Positions 35,399-45,079 of a DNA stretch of 64,000 nucleotides are shown one piece after another (within the stretch, counting starts at the first letter, position 1; each line of letters begins with the position of its first letter). A model generated the notes under the pieces. It searched no databases. It saw only the letters and a program-made list of their open reading frames with translations, and had not been told where the DNA came from. The DNA lies in assembly GCF_019195395.1 (NCBI RefSeq), contig NZ_CP078067.1, positions 1,627,783-1,691,782 of the forward strand, in the 5' to 3' direction. This stretch comes from Kaistella faecalis (GTDB lineage Bacteria; Bacteroidota; Bacteroidia; Flavobacteriales; Weeksellaceae). Position numbers and translations under genes: made by a program.

Positions 35399-37957
35399 AT
35401 GTCAAAAAATTTAGTCATTGTAGAGTCGCCGGCGAAAGCAAAAACCATTCAGAAGTATCTGGGAAAGGATTTCGAAGTGAAATCCAGTTTCGGACACATC
35501 CGCGATTTACCCAAAAAAGGAATGGGGATTGATTTGTCAACATTCACCCCGGATTACGAAGTTTCTCCAGATAAAAAGAAACTCGTTACCGAACTGAAAG
35601 CCGCAGTGAAGAAAGCCGATATGGTTTGGCTTGCTTCCGATGAGGACAGGGAAGGTGAAGCTATTGCATGGCATCTTGCAGAGGAACTGAAATTAAAAGA
35701 CGACAACACGAAACGTATTGTATTTCATGAGATTACAAAAAATGCAATCCTGAAAGCAATAGAAAACCCCCGTAAAATTGACCAGAACCTGGTAAACGCG
35801 CAGCAGGCAAGAAGAATTCTGGACCGTATCGTAGGTTTCGAAATGTCACCTGTGCTGTGGAAAAAAGTGAAAACAGGGCTTTCTGCAGGTCGTGTGCAGT
35901 CTGTAGCTGTGCGGCTGGTTGTAGAAAGAGAACTCGAGATAAGAGGTTTTCAGCCTAAATCAGCGTTTAAGGTAGAGGGCATTTTCCTTAATAATAACAA
36001 GCAGGAAATTTCTGCGAAACTCAAAAAAGACTTTGCTAAAGAGAGCGATGCTGAAGATTTCCTGAATCTTTCCCAAAACACAGAATTTAAAGTTCTGAAT
36101 GTGGAAAAAAAACCTGGAACCCGTACTGCTTCAGCACCATTCACCACTTCAACTTTGCAGCAGGAAGCGAGTAACCGTTTAGGTTATGGTGTAACTGCGA
36201 CAATGCGGGTAGCACAAAGGTTATACGAAGAAGGTTTTATTACTTATATGAGAACCGATTCCGTGAATCTTTCTCAGGAAGCCATCAACGGCGCAAAATC
36301 TCAGATTATATCTGAATTTGGTGATCAATATTCCAATCCGCGCAATTATACCACCAAATCAGCATCAGCCCAGGAAGCGCACGAAGCTATACGCCCGACA
36401 GATTTTTCTGTAAAGAGAATCGGCGATGAGCAGCTCAATAAACTGTACCAGTTAATTTATAAAAGAACTTTGGCAAGTCAGATGACGAATGCCAAAATCG
36501 AAAAAACAGTGATCGAAATCGGTAATCCGAAACTTCCGCAGCATTTCGAAGCACAGGGCGAGGTTATTGTTTTTGACGGTTTCCTTAAAGTATACGGAAT
36601 CACAAGGACCGATGAAGATGATGAAGAAAACAATGAAAAGTTATTACCGAAAGTTTCAGTAGGGGAATTCCTGGATTATAAGAAGATTGAAGCCACCGAA
36701 AAATTCACAAAACCCGCTGCAAGATATACCGAAGCAGGTTTGGTGAAAAAACTGGAGGAATTGGGCATCGGAAGACCTTCAACCTACGCCCCAACCATCC
36801 AGACTATTCAGAACCGTGAATATGTGGATAAACGCGAGATTCTTCCGCAAGAAAGAGAAATTCTTAAGATGTCTCTGAGCAAAAAAGAGCTCAAAAAAGA
36901 AATCTTAACAGAAAAATTCGGCGGTGATAAAAATAAATTTGTCCCAACCGATATTGGCGAAGTGGTAAATGATTTCCTGACGCAGAATTTTGCTGAAATT
37001 TTAGATTTCGGATTTACTGCAAAAGTAGAGCAGGATTTTGACGAAATAGCCAGTGGATCAGAAAAATGGAAAGAAGTTTTACAGGGCTTTTACAAAGATT
37101 TCCATCCTAAAATTGCTGATGTAGAAGAAAATGCTGACCGCGCAAACGGAGAACGAATACTTGGTGTTGATCCCAAATCCGGCAAAAATGTAATTACAAG
37201 AATAGGCAGGTTTGGACCGATGGTTCAGATTGGCGAGCAGGATGACGAGGAAAAACCGATTTTCGCAAGTCTGATGCCTTCGCAGAATATCGCAACAATA
37301 ACGTTAGACGAGGCTTTGGAACTCTTCAAAGTTCCTTTTGATTTGAAAGAATTTGAAGGTCAGTCTGTTACAGTCGGTGTCGGCAGGTTCGGGCCTTATG
37401 TGAAATGGGGCGAAACTTTCATCAGTATTCCACGTGGGGAGGATCCTCTTTCTGTTACTCAGGAACGTGCAGAAGAAATCATTAAAGAGAAAAAGATTGC
37501 AGATGCACCAATCGCAACTTATAAGGGCGAGCCGGTAACAAAAGGAAGCGGGAGATTCGGACCGTTTATTAAATACCAGTCACTTTTCATTAATGTTCCG
37601 AAGCGTTATGATTTCGAAAATCTTTCTCAAAGCGACATTAACGAACTTATCGATGCAAAGCTTGAAAAAGAAGCCAACCGATATATTCAGCAGTGGGAAA
37701 AAGAGAAAATCTCCATTGAAAATGGCAGATGGGGCCCATTTGTTAAATTCGGGAAAACCATGTTCAAAATTCCTAAAACAAAGAAAGATGAAAAGTATAC
37801 TGCGGAAGAACTTGCAGACGTTTCTTTGGATGAGGTAAAAAAATGGATCACCGCACAGGATAAAAATGCTTTTAAGGAAAAACCTAAAAAAGCGGTTGCC
37901 AAGAAAACTACAGCCAAGAAAACTACAGTTAAAAAACCTGTGTCAAAAAAGAAATAG
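35399..37957 (+). CDS. topA: DNA topoisomerase I
   Basis: The 852-residue type IA topoisomerase relaxes negative supercoils. The TOPRIM domain starts NLVIVESPAKAKTIQKYLGK and has the acidic DEDREGEAIAWHLAEEL motif. The active-site Tyr is in EEGFITYMRTDSVNLSQEA. Instead of C-terminal zinc fingers it carries several Gly-rich GRFGPxVK-type repeats (about 600-790), then a Lys/Ala/Thr-rich basic tail. A TTG codon three bases earlier is ignored in favour of the ATG at 35399. Confidence 0.97.
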   Translation: MSKNLVIVESPAKAKTIQKYLGKDFEVKSSFGHIRDLPKKGMGIDLSTFTPDYEVSPDKKKLVTELKAAVKKADMVWLASDEDREGEAIAWHLAEELKLKDDNTKRIVFHEITKNAILKAIENPRKIDQNLVNAQQARRILDRIVGFEMSPVLWKKVKTGLSAGRVQSVAVRLVVERELEIRGFQPKSAFKVEGIFLNNNKQEISAKLKKDFAKESDAEDFLNLSQNTEFKVLNVEKKPGTRTASAPFTTSTLQQEASNRLGYGVTATMRVAQRLYEEGFITYMRTDSVNLSQEAINGAKSQIISEFGDQYSNPRNYTTKSASAQEAHEAIRPTDFSVKRIGDEQLNKLYQLIYKRTLASQMTNAKIEKTVIEIGNPKLPQHFEAQGEVIVFDGFLKVYGITRTDEDDEENNEKLLPKVSVGEFLDYKKIEATEKFTKPAARYTEAGLVKKLEELGIGRPSTYAPTIQTIQNREYVDKREILPQEREILKMSLSKKELKKEILTEKFGGDKNKFVPTDIGEVVNDFLTQNFAEILDFGFTAKVEQDFDEIASGSEKWKEVLQGFYKDFHPKIADVEENADRANGERILGVDPKSGKNVITRIGRFGPMVQIGEQDDEEKPIFASLMPSQNIATITLDEALELFKVPFDLKEFEGQSVTVGVGRFGPYVKWGETFISIPRGEDPLSVTQERAEEIIKEKKIADAPIATYKGEPVTKGSGRFGPFIKYQSLFINVPKRYDFENLSQSDINELIDAKLEKEANRYIQQWEKEKISIENGRWGPFVKFGKTMFKIPKTKKDEKYTAEELADVSLDEVKKWITAQDKNAFKEKPKKAVAKKTTAKKTTVKKPVSKKK

Positions 37958-37976
37958 TTACTAAGTACAAGAATAT

Positions 37977-38014
37977 AAGACCTGATGATTTGTTCATCGG
38001 GTCTTTTTCTTTTT
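37977..38014 (+). terminator. Terminator of topA
   Basis: AAGACCTGATGA pairs with TCATCGGGTCTT (one G-U pair) around a 5-base loop and is followed by TTTTCTTTTT. Confidence 0.88.
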
Positions 38015-38367
38015 AAACGTAACATTCACGGCAGTGATAGCCCGGAAGTATCATTTTTTTAGCAATTTAGCTTTGAAGTATTATTTAATTTACAAGGCAT
38101 TGAATATTAATTTTTTTTGAGAGAGGCAGAATCTTCTGAATCGCTTTCTACGAGGGTTTTTATCTCATATATAGTCACTTACATTCTTTGAAAATTTTAT
38201 TTCTGACGGTTTAATTGTGAAAATTTTTAGTTTGAATGTGGATTATATTTATATATTTGCCTCCGCACAGATGAATTTAGGAAAAAAATACTATTTGGAT
38301 TAGAAAACACAAACACAAACGATGCTAAAAAAATTTACAAGTTAACCTTTGTAATATTTTTTTATCT
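38015..38367 (+). other. Intergenic region with promoter and leader of the T9SS protein gene
   Basis: This stretch has no substantial gene. From 38015 to about 38230 I see only AT-rich sequence without clear structure. A promoter lies at 38231-38259, and about 100 bases of leader follow. The leader contains two tiny reading frames, MNLGKKYYLD (38271-38303) and MLKKFTS (38322-38345), before the main ATG. Confidence 0.6.
38231..38259 (+). promoter_or_regulatory. Promoter of the T9SS protein gene
   Basis: TTTG (38231-38234), a 17-base spacer and TATATTTG (38252-38259) match the Bacteroidota consensus exactly. The expected start is near 38264, giving a leader of about 100 bases. Confidence 0.7.
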
Positions 38368-41300
38368 ATGACCAGACTTCATCTGTTAGTATTTTGCTTT
38401 TTAGCAAATGCCGCGTATTCGCAATCAGCGAATTATGCTAAAGCTCCCAACAGTTACATTTACGATTTAGAATTAGCCCAGTCAAAAAATTACGGGGGCA
38501 TAGAAATTCCCGTTAGAAAAGCATACGAAATTTGGTCTAATTACGAGTATTTGAAAACCAACGGCTCCTTTACTCCAATTCCTGCCGGAATTCAGTCCGC
38601 TTCAATTTATTGGGAAGATGTTCCGGGACTTGTAGAAAAAGTGAGTATTTCATCTTCTTCCAATCCGGCGGATTCTAAAATCAAGGTAGCTATCAATAAA
38701 GGCAAAGGCAAGGGTAATGCTGTAATAGCCTTTAAAGTTGACGGAACCATATACTGGAGCTGGCATATTTGGGTAACCGATGATCCACAGAATGGGGTAG
38801 CTTATTATCATGGTACAGAAACTGATATTGATGGAAATCTGATTAGTGTCGAATACATGGATAGGAATTTAGGCGCTGTTACCGATAGTTTTTTGGGTAA
38901 CGAGTGGCAGAAATCCGGTGGTTTAATGTATGAATGGGGCAGAAAAGATCCATTTCCGCCTTTAGTTTACAAGGATGCAGATTTCTATGAAGTTTCCGGC
39001 GAAGTAGGAGTTTTGAGACATCGTCAGATCGATCCTGTAAATACGATTCCGGTGCAGGTAAGACCTTTCAATGAAATCGAAAAAAACATCAAATTTTCGG
39101 TCAACAATCCGATTACGTATATTATTAATACTGATGCTACCGGAAACTGGTTTTCGAGCAGCAGATACAAAGTTGCAGGAACAAGTCCCAATTATATGAC
39201 ATGGGATTTATGGTCAGATAATGCGAAAGGCGGCAACAGCAACGGAAACAGTTCTAACGCAGCATTGAAGAAAGAAAGCCGCTCTTATGAACTGAAGTCT
39301 GAACTGGATCCATGTCCGAACGGCTGGCGGGTACCGTCATATTATGGCCGCGAAACCCAGAACAATAATTTAGCTTTCTTCGGAAAGCGCGACTGGAATA
39401 ATGATGATAATGTGGTCGCAAACAGACAGCTTTTTCCCACATCGGTAAATCCAAGTCTAGACGGGATCAGGGTTTACCCAGGTTTGGGAATGGATTTCAC
39501 CAGTGCGCAGGGAGGAGTCAGAAATTTAGGAGTTATACCGGTGTCGGGCGGATACGTATATTATCCCAATTCAACTGCACCTAATGCGCCGGTCGGCATC
39601 ACATTTCAGGACGAAAATGCTAATGGTGGTCTGTGGAGTGCTACTTATTCCTACGATGGGGCAAGAATATTTTCAATGGTCTCGGATCCTTTCAGAACAA
39701 ATACCAGCGTAGGTCTTCATGCGATTTACAATAACCAGACAAATCCCACCAAATCCGGAAATGCGGTAAAATGCATGAAAGATCCCAATCTTGCAAAAAT
39801 CGGTGATTTTCCGACAGAATATTTTGCAAGCGCAAAAGAAAACTACACTGAAGGTTTAGAGAATCCTAACTCTTACGTGGTTGTAGATCAAAGCGAATTA
39901 CAGATACCGGTGAGCAAGGCATTTTCAGTCTACAATCAGATTCTGTCTGATCAGGAAATGCTGGATGATAAAGACCTTATTGCAAACGTGCTTTGGACTA
40001 CCAATACAGCATTGATCGAGGAGGCTTATATTAACCATCATCCTAAAGATGCCAGAAAATCCTCAATCGTTCTTAAGCTGAATCCGTCAGAAAAAGGAAA
40101 TGCAGTAATCTCCCTTCACAATAATAATAAAGACAATCCTGTGCTTTGGAGCTGGCATATCTGGGCGACCAACGAAGATCCTACTGTAAATGCGGTGACT
40201 TACATTACAGAAAATGAAGTTCCGGCGGACTATAATTTTGTAAACGCCACTGTAAGTAAAATGCCGCCTTTAAAAACTGTCTTTATGGACAGAAATTTGG
40301 GTGCGGAAAGCAGTGACATTAACTCTGGGTTGGCTGGCGGACTCCATTACCAGTGGGGAAGAAAAGATCCTATTCCTTCATTTGCAACCATGAATACCGA
40401 CATCATTTACCTCGAATCTAAAGGACAGCAGGTTTTTTGGCCCTATTTATCTTTTAAAGGTGAAACTATTAATTACATCGACCTGAACGGGAAAAATTAC
40501 GAATATGATTACACGGATTCTTATGAAGTTTACGGATCATCAAATCCTGTGCGCTCCAAGAAAATAAGCGAAAATATCAAGTATTCGATACAGAATCCGC
40601 TAAGGTTTTTATACCACAAAGGAACAGGAGCAATCTACGATGGCGGTAACCATTATGGTAACGATTTGAAAAAAGTACGCGACTGGGTTTCCGATGAGCG
40701 TGGTGTAGCAGACAACCGATGGGGGCATGCAGACAAAAAATCGCCTTTCGATCCCTGTCCTGAAGGCTGGCGTGTACCTGATGTTTCCCTCACACATCTT
40801 TACATCGGTTCCAAAGGAAATTCACCTTGGTTCAACAGCTACAGCAATGATGCCTACGGTAAACCCGGTGTAATCCAGGACCAGTGGCACGATATCGCCA
40901 ACTTTTATAAAGGAAGCTCGGCAGGCAACAACGGGTGGAAATTCGAAGATTCATCCTTTGCCATCGGGCAGTTCCCTAAAGACGGTATAAGAGGCGAGTT
41001 GGGAGGAAATAAAGTAACACTGGAAAGAACCGGAGTTTGGACTGCAGCTATGGCAGATATGAATACCGGTTTTGCACTTGCAATGCAGTTTGAAGGGAAT
41101 AAAATGCAGTCCGGAACCGGAGTTTACCCACAGGCAGGCATGAACGTGAGATGCGCTAAAGATGAAAAAAGACTGCTGGGAACCCCGGTAGAAAGAAGCA
41201 GCCAGATACTTACCACGCAGCAGCCGCAGACCGTAATTCAGCAGCCTGAAAAACGCGACCTACAGGTATATCCAAATCCTTTCAAAGATGAATTTCATGT

Positions 41301-41475
41301 CGCTAATCCCGATGCAGTGAGCTTCGAGATCTACGATTTCAGCGGCAAACTTCTTCTTAGCGGCAAGATTAATAACCAGAAAGTATCCGCTGGAAAAATG
41401 CAGAACGGGATTTATCTCATTAAAATTTCAATGAAGGATGGCTCGGCACTTACCAAAAAAATGATTAAACAATAA
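38368..41475 (+). CDS. Large secreted protein with two tandem FISUMP-like units and a T9SS sorting domain
   Basis: The 1035-residue protein has a signal peptide (MTRLHLLVFCFLANAAYSQ), two homologous units of about 460 residues (roughly 20-475 and 478-950) and a type IX secretion C-terminal domain from about 966 (LQVYPNPFKDEFHV ... KKMIKQ). Each unit repeats WSWHIW, MDRNLGA, GG-hydrophobic-Y-x-WGRKDP, DPCPxGWRVP and a closing C in AVKCMKD or NVRCAKD. These motifs are those of Fibrobacter succinogenes major paralogous-type domains seen in cell-surface proteins. The protein should be exported across the outer membrane and anchored or released. Its ligand is unknown. Confidence 0.85.
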   Translation: MTRLHLLVFCFLANAAYSQSANYAKAPNSYIYDLELAQSKNYGGIEIPVRKAYEIWSNYEYLKTNGSFTPIPAGIQSASIYWEDVPGLVEKVSISSSSNPADSKIKVAINKGKGKGNAVIAFKVDGTIYWSWHIWVTDDPQNGVAYYHGTETDIDGNLISVEYMDRNLGAVTDSFLGNEWQKSGGLMYEWGRKDPFPPLVYKDADFYEVSGEVGVLRHRQIDPVNTIPVQVRPFNEIEKNIKFSVNNPITYIINTDATGNWFSSSRYKVAGTSPNYMTWDLWSDNAKGGNSNGNSSNAALKKESRSYELKSELDPCPNGWRVPSYYGRETQNNNLAFFGKRDWNNDDNVVANRQLFPTSVNPSLDGIRVYPGLGMDFTSAQGGVRNLGVIPVSGGYVYYPNSTAPNAPVGITFQDENANGGLWSATYSYDGARIFSMVSDPFRTNTSVGLHAIYNNQTNPTKSGNAVKCMKDPNLAKIGDFPTEYFASAKENYTEGLENPNSYVVVDQSELQIPVSKAFSVYNQILSDQEMLDDKDLIANVLWTTNTALIEEAYINHHPKDARKSSIVLKLNPSEKGNAVISLHNNNKDNPVLWSWHIWATNEDPTVNAVTYITENEVPADYNFVNATVSKMPPLKTVFMDRNLGAESSDINSGLAGGLHYQWGRKDPIPSFATMNTDIIYLESKGQQVFWPYLSFKGETINYIDLNGKNYEYDYTDSYEVYGSSNPVRSKKISENIKYSIQNPLRFLYHKGTGAIYDGGNHYGNDLKKVRDWVSDERGVADNRWGHADKKSPFDPCPEGWRVPDVSLTHLYIGSKGNSPWFNSYSNDAYGKPGVIQDQWHDIANFYKGSSAGNNGWKFEDSSFAIGQFPKDGIRGELGGNKVTLERTGVWTAAMADMNTGFALAMQFEGNKMQSGTGVYPQAGMNVRCAKDEKRLLGTPVERSSQILTTQQPQTVIQQPEKRDLQVYPNPFKDEFHVANPDAVSFEIYDFSGKLLLSGKINNQKVSAGKMQNGIYLIKISMKDGSALTKKMIKQ

Positions 41476-41493
41476 TTGACTGATTAATTACCC

Positions 41494-41524
41494 AAAGCAC
41501 AATCTTAAGGTTGTGCTTTTTTTG
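41494..41524 (+). terminator. Terminator after the T9SS protein gene
   Basis: AAAGCACAA pairs with TTGTGCTTT around an 8-base loop and ends in a T-run. Confidence 0.88.
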
Positions 41525-41525
41525 T

Positions 41526-41533
41526 TACTTTTG
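41526..41533 (+). promoter_or_regulatory. -7 element of the arginase-fold gene
   Basis: TACTTTTG immediately follows the terminator T-run and lies 34 bases before the ATG; no good -33 TTG. Confidence 0.35.
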
Positions 41534-41567
41534 TTGATCTAAACCTCACATTTTTCATTATCAGACC

Positions 41568-42644
41568 ATGAACATCGAAGATATTATCATTACGCCCCGA
41601 GAAATTAAAACTGAAAAATGGCAGCTCGGCAGTATTATATCTCACGATATCCAGGAAAATGGTATTGTACTTATCTTCTGTTCAGACTATCGCGGAGTGA
41701 AAAATGGTGAAGCCGAAATTCTCGATTTCAGGAAAGTGAGGAATGAATTTTACAGACTGTCCAAACTCGATTTCGAGGTTTCGTTATGTGATTTAGGCGA
41801 TGTTATTTCGGGCAGGACGCATCAGGATACGCACTACATCCTTCAGGAACTTCTTTCTATGTGTCATTACAAAAATGCTGTTCCGGTGATTATCGGCGGG
41901 AGCAACGATCTCGCATTCTCTCTGTTTTCAGCACTTAATTTTCATCAGAAAAATTTAAATTACACTCAAATTTCAAATATTATTTCCCTCGCTAATGAGG
42001 GAGAAGAAATCACTGAAAAGAATTTCCTTTCAAGAATCTTAAGTTCAAAGAACTTCACCATCAAAAATTATCACCACCTGGGCTATCAGAAACATCTTAA
42101 TGAAACAGACTCGGTAAAATTGATGAAAGAGGTTGAATTTGATGTGATAAGGCTTGCAGAAATGATGAATTCTACGGAAAAAACTGAGCCTTTTTTCCGG
42201 CGCGCAGATTTGGTAACAGTAAATTGCGATGCGGTAGAAAGTCCTGGCGACGGATTTTCGGTAAACCCTCAGGTGAACGGATTGAACAGACGCGAGATCT
42301 GTGCCTACATGAAAGAAATTGGCCTTAGCGAAAACCTGAAATCAGTCGGAATATTCAACTTTAATGCACATTCAGATACCTTCATCAACCACCAGTTGCT
42401 TGCGCAAATGATATGGCATTTGATTGAGGGCATAAATATTCAGCACACGCATCCCAAAGACCGCCAGTACGAAACCTTCTGGGTGATGATTGACGAGGAG
42501 CAGTATGCATTTAAACGCGACAGTTTTTCGGGATTGTGGTACTTTGGCGACGAAGAGAAACCGGAAAATCTTATTCCGTGCTCCCGCCTGGAATATGAAG
42601 ATGCAAAACGCGGTCATTTAAATATCCGTTTTATTAAAAACTGA
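41568..42644 (+). CDS. Formimidoylglutamase-like protein of the arginase fold, metal ligands degenerate
   Basis: The 358-residue product aligns by eye with Bacteroidota formimidoylglutamases of the ureohydrolase superfamily: VPVIIGGSNDLAFSLFSAL, ADLVTVNCDAVESPGDGFSV, and GIFNFNAHSDTFINHQLLAQ with MIWHLIEG. The Mn2+ signature motifs are changed. GGDHS reads GGSND, the DAHxD motif is replaced by ISLANEGEE, and SxDxDxxDPxxAPG reads NCDAVESPGDG. Hydrolase activity is therefore doubtful, and a structural or non-metal role is possible. No hut genes are near. It precedes the polysaccharide locus but is 47 bases from it, so co-transcription is possible. Confidence 0.8.
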   Translation: MNIEDIIITPREIKTEKWQLGSIISHDIQENGIVLIFCSDYRGVKNGEAEILDFRKVRNEFYRLSKLDFEVSLCDLGDVISGRTHQDTHYILQELLSMCHYKNAVPVIIGGSNDLAFSLFSALNFHQKNLNYTQISNIISLANEGEEITEKNFLSRILSSKNFTIKNYHHLGYQKHLNETDSVKLMKEVEFDVIRLAEMMNSTEKTEPFFRRADLVTVNCDAVESPGDGFSVNPQVNGLNRREICAYMKEIGLSENLKSVGIFNFNAHSDTFINHQLLAQMIWHLIEGINIQHTHPKDRQYETFWVMIDEEQYAFKRDSFSGLWYFGDEEKPENLIPCSRLEYEDAKRGHLNIRFIKN

Positions 42645-42691
42645 TCCCTTTAAATGATCTTAACAATTTATATTCAGGTAATTACAATCGC

Positions 42692-43543
42692 ATGACAAGA
42701 AGAGAGCACTTAAGAAGAACGGTGAAAAACATCAAGAATCAGTTTGTAGGAGAACCGGTGCATCGCAGGCATTTTCTGGCAGCGTTTTACAACCACTACA
42801 TTTCTAAAAACCTAAAGCTTCCGGTTTTCATTAAATTTCCTAAGGCACAGTTCAAATACCAGAATGTAACTTTAGAAACACGCCCGAATACGATTGATTT
42901 CTGGGCAACACTGGAAAGCTACGAACCGGATCTCACCCAATTTCTAACCGAATTTCTGAATGGTGAAAAAGGTACTTTCATCGATGTGGGTGCGCACATC
43001 GGCAGGTTCAGTACGCTAATGTCAAAACAGGGCTGGAAAGTAATCTCCTTTGAACCTTTAAAAACGAATTTCAGGGCACTTGAGCATAATTTGAAGTCAA
43101 ACGGAGTTTATGAAAATGCGCAGATTTTTAATGCGGGACTTGGCAATAAGACCGACAATGAGACCATTTATTTCAACAGTCTTGAACTGGGTGAAGCGTC
43201 TGTAAGCGAAAAAAATGGCGACAGCAAAGATGAGGTGAAGATTCTGCGGTTTGATGATCTTTACCAGGATTTTGAAATTGAGAATTTATGCATCGTGAAA
43301 GTTGATGTGGAAGGTTATGAGGAAGAGGTTTTGGAAGGGATGCACGAATTTGTAAGCACACACAAACCGCTTTTTGTCATCGAACTTTGGGCAGAAAAAT
43401 CACCAAAACTGGTTGAATTTCTGAAGTCGCAGGGTTATAAGCGGTTGCATATTTTCTGGTTTGTAGAAGAAAAACACAGCCCCTACATCAGCCAAATGTA
43501 CGAGAGATACAACCGCTACCACTTGAATTATGACTATGAGTAA
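42692..43543 (+). CDS. FkbM-family SAM-dependent methyltransferase
   Basis: The 283-residue enzyme has the SAM-binding motif FIDVGAHIGRFSTLMSKQGW, then ISFEPLKTNFRALEHNL, and the FkbM signature VKVDVEGYEEEVLEGM. In polysaccharide loci such enzymes O-methylate sugar residues. It opens the exopolysaccharide cluster, and its 3' end overlaps the next ORF by 14 bases, consistent with one transcript. Confidence 0.9.
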   Translation: MTRREHLRRTVKNIKNQFVGEPVHRRHFLAAFYNHYISKNLKLPVFIKFPKAQFKYQNVTLETRPNTIDFWATLESYEPDLTQFLTEFLNGEKGTFIDVGAHIGRFSTLMSKQGWKVISFEPLKTNFRALEHNLKSNGVYENAQIFNAGLGNKTDNETIYFNSLELGEASVSEKNGDSKDEVKILRFDDLYQDFEIENLCIVKVDVEGYEEEVLEGMHEFVSTHKPLFVIELWAEKSPKLVEFLKSQGYKRLHIFWFVEEKHSPYISQMYERYNRYHLNYDYE

Positions 43544-45068
43544 ATCTTTACCCGGCATTTTCTCAAATCCATTTCTGCTTATTCTGGTTACGGTACTCAT
43601 TAAGATTCCCGTGTTTTTTACGCATCATATTCAGGAAGACTCTTTTATTACCTGGCGTGTCGCAGGTAATTTGCTGAATTATGGTGTTATAGGTTTTAAT
43701 GGTGAAGAAGAGCTTTCGGCTTCTACAACACATTTGTATGTTCTGGTGTCTGCTTTTTTTCAGTTGAATTTCGGGGAATATTTTATTTATCCGCAGCTTA
43801 TTTTCAACTGTGTTCTTTTTGGAATAGGATCATGGTGGTTAGGAAAAGTTCTGTTTCGGAAAGACTTAGTGACCCGTGGAATTTTTGTGATTTTACTGAA
43901 TATGGTTCCGCCTGCGCTTACAGCATCCTGCCTTGGAATGGAGTATGGAATCCTGTTTTTTCTTTACAGCGGCCTGATCTATTTTGGATTACGGAAGGGC
44001 AAAGAATGGGCATATTTCATCTTCCCGGTGCTGCTGCTTTGGACCAGGATCGATACCGTCATATTCCTAGGTGTATTTTTTGTAGCGGATCTTATCATCA
44101 GAAAAAAACTCAATCCGGCTTTTATTTTCGGAGGAATTGTAGGCCTCGTGAGTGTTGTGGCTTTTAATATGATTTATTTTGGGGAGCTGGTAAACCATAC
44201 AATTAAGGCTAAAAAAATTGCCTATAAAAATCTCTCCAGAAATAATAGTTTAGAGTTTCTGCTCTTCCAGTGGGCGTATTACGGCGGACTGATCAAAAAA
44301 TATTCACTATTTACATTTTTAATCTTCACCGGTTTTCTTGCTGCGCTGGGATATGGCATTTACAAAATGATAAAGGAGCCAGCCGAGATTACCTTTCCTA
44401 CCAAAGTAATTGTGCTTGCCATGTGTGCCTTTGCGCTGATTAAAATTACGGTTTTTGCTTTCCTTCAGGCCTATTTCGATTGGTATTACTGGCTGCCACG
44501 GGTTTTTCTGTTTGTGGTGGTTTTATATTATTTGCTTCGGTTTGTCCCTGTTAGAAAGACAGTTCTGCTGCCATTGATCTTTACATTTTGTTTAAGTTTA
44601 TATGGATTCCAACTGCTGCAGTCGTGGGCAATCGGTTATATGGAGGAGACCCAGAGGATGCAGATTGCAAAAGATATTCAGAATGAAAATCCCGACATTG
44701 GCGAGTCTATATTTTTGGAACCGGCAGGCAAAATACCGTATTATACTCATTTATACACTTATGATGAAGTAGGCCTGGTCAACAAGAAAATAACTGCTCA
44801 CATGCAGAAAGATGAAAAGTACTGGTGGATGAATGCTGTAAAGGAATATAAACCCGATTATATTGTGACCATCATCTACAAACCCGGTGACGCAAAAAGT
44901 TATTACAGAATGACTGCTACTGATAAGGCTTATTTCGACTCCCATTATCAGTTTATAAAAAGCTATCCGATTGCAGAGCTTCACCAGAATGCGCCCCAAA
45001 TTCTGCGCTGGATTTACGGAATCCGCCCAATTGGTCAGGATTATTATTTGTACCATTTAGCCAAATAA
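43530..45068 (+). CDS. Multi-span membrane protein, probable glycosyltransferase of the GT-C type
   Basis: The 512-residue protein has about 10-12 transmembrane helices in the first 380 residues and a soluble C-terminal part (about 385-512). The first loop after helix 1 carries acidic residues (HHIQEDSFITWRVAGNLL), as expected of GT-C enzymes that use lipid-linked sugars. It lies inside the exopolysaccharide cluster, 8 bases before the GT2 ORF. I cannot name its acceptor or donor. The alternative start at MSKS is 6 bases downstream. Confidence 0.75.
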   Translation: MTMSKSLPGIFSNPFLLILVTVLIKIPVFFTHHIQEDSFITWRVAGNLLNYGVIGFNGEEELSASTTHLYVLVSAFFQLNFGEYFIYPQLIFNCVLFGIGSWWLGKVLFRKDLVTRGIFVILLNMVPPALTASCLGMEYGILFFLYSGLIYFGLRKGKEWAYFIFPVLLLWTRIDTVIFLGVFFVADLIIRKKLNPAFIFGGIVGLVSVVAFNMIYFGELVNHTIKAKKIAYKNLSRNNSLEFLLFQWAYYGGLIKKYSLFTFLIFTGFLAALGYGIYKMIKEPAEITFPTKVIVLAMCAFALIKITVFAFLQAYFDWYYWLPRVFLFVVVLYYLLRFVPVRKTVLLPLIFTFCLSLYGFQLLQSWAIGYMEETQRMQIAKDIQNENPDIGESIFLEPAGKIPYYTHLYTYDEVGLVNKKITAHMQKDEKYWWMNAVKEYKPDYIVTIIYKPGDAKSYYRMTATDKAYFDSHYQFIKSYPIAELHQNAPQILRWIYGIRPIGQDYYLYHLAK

Positions 45069-45079
45069 AAGGACAGTTG

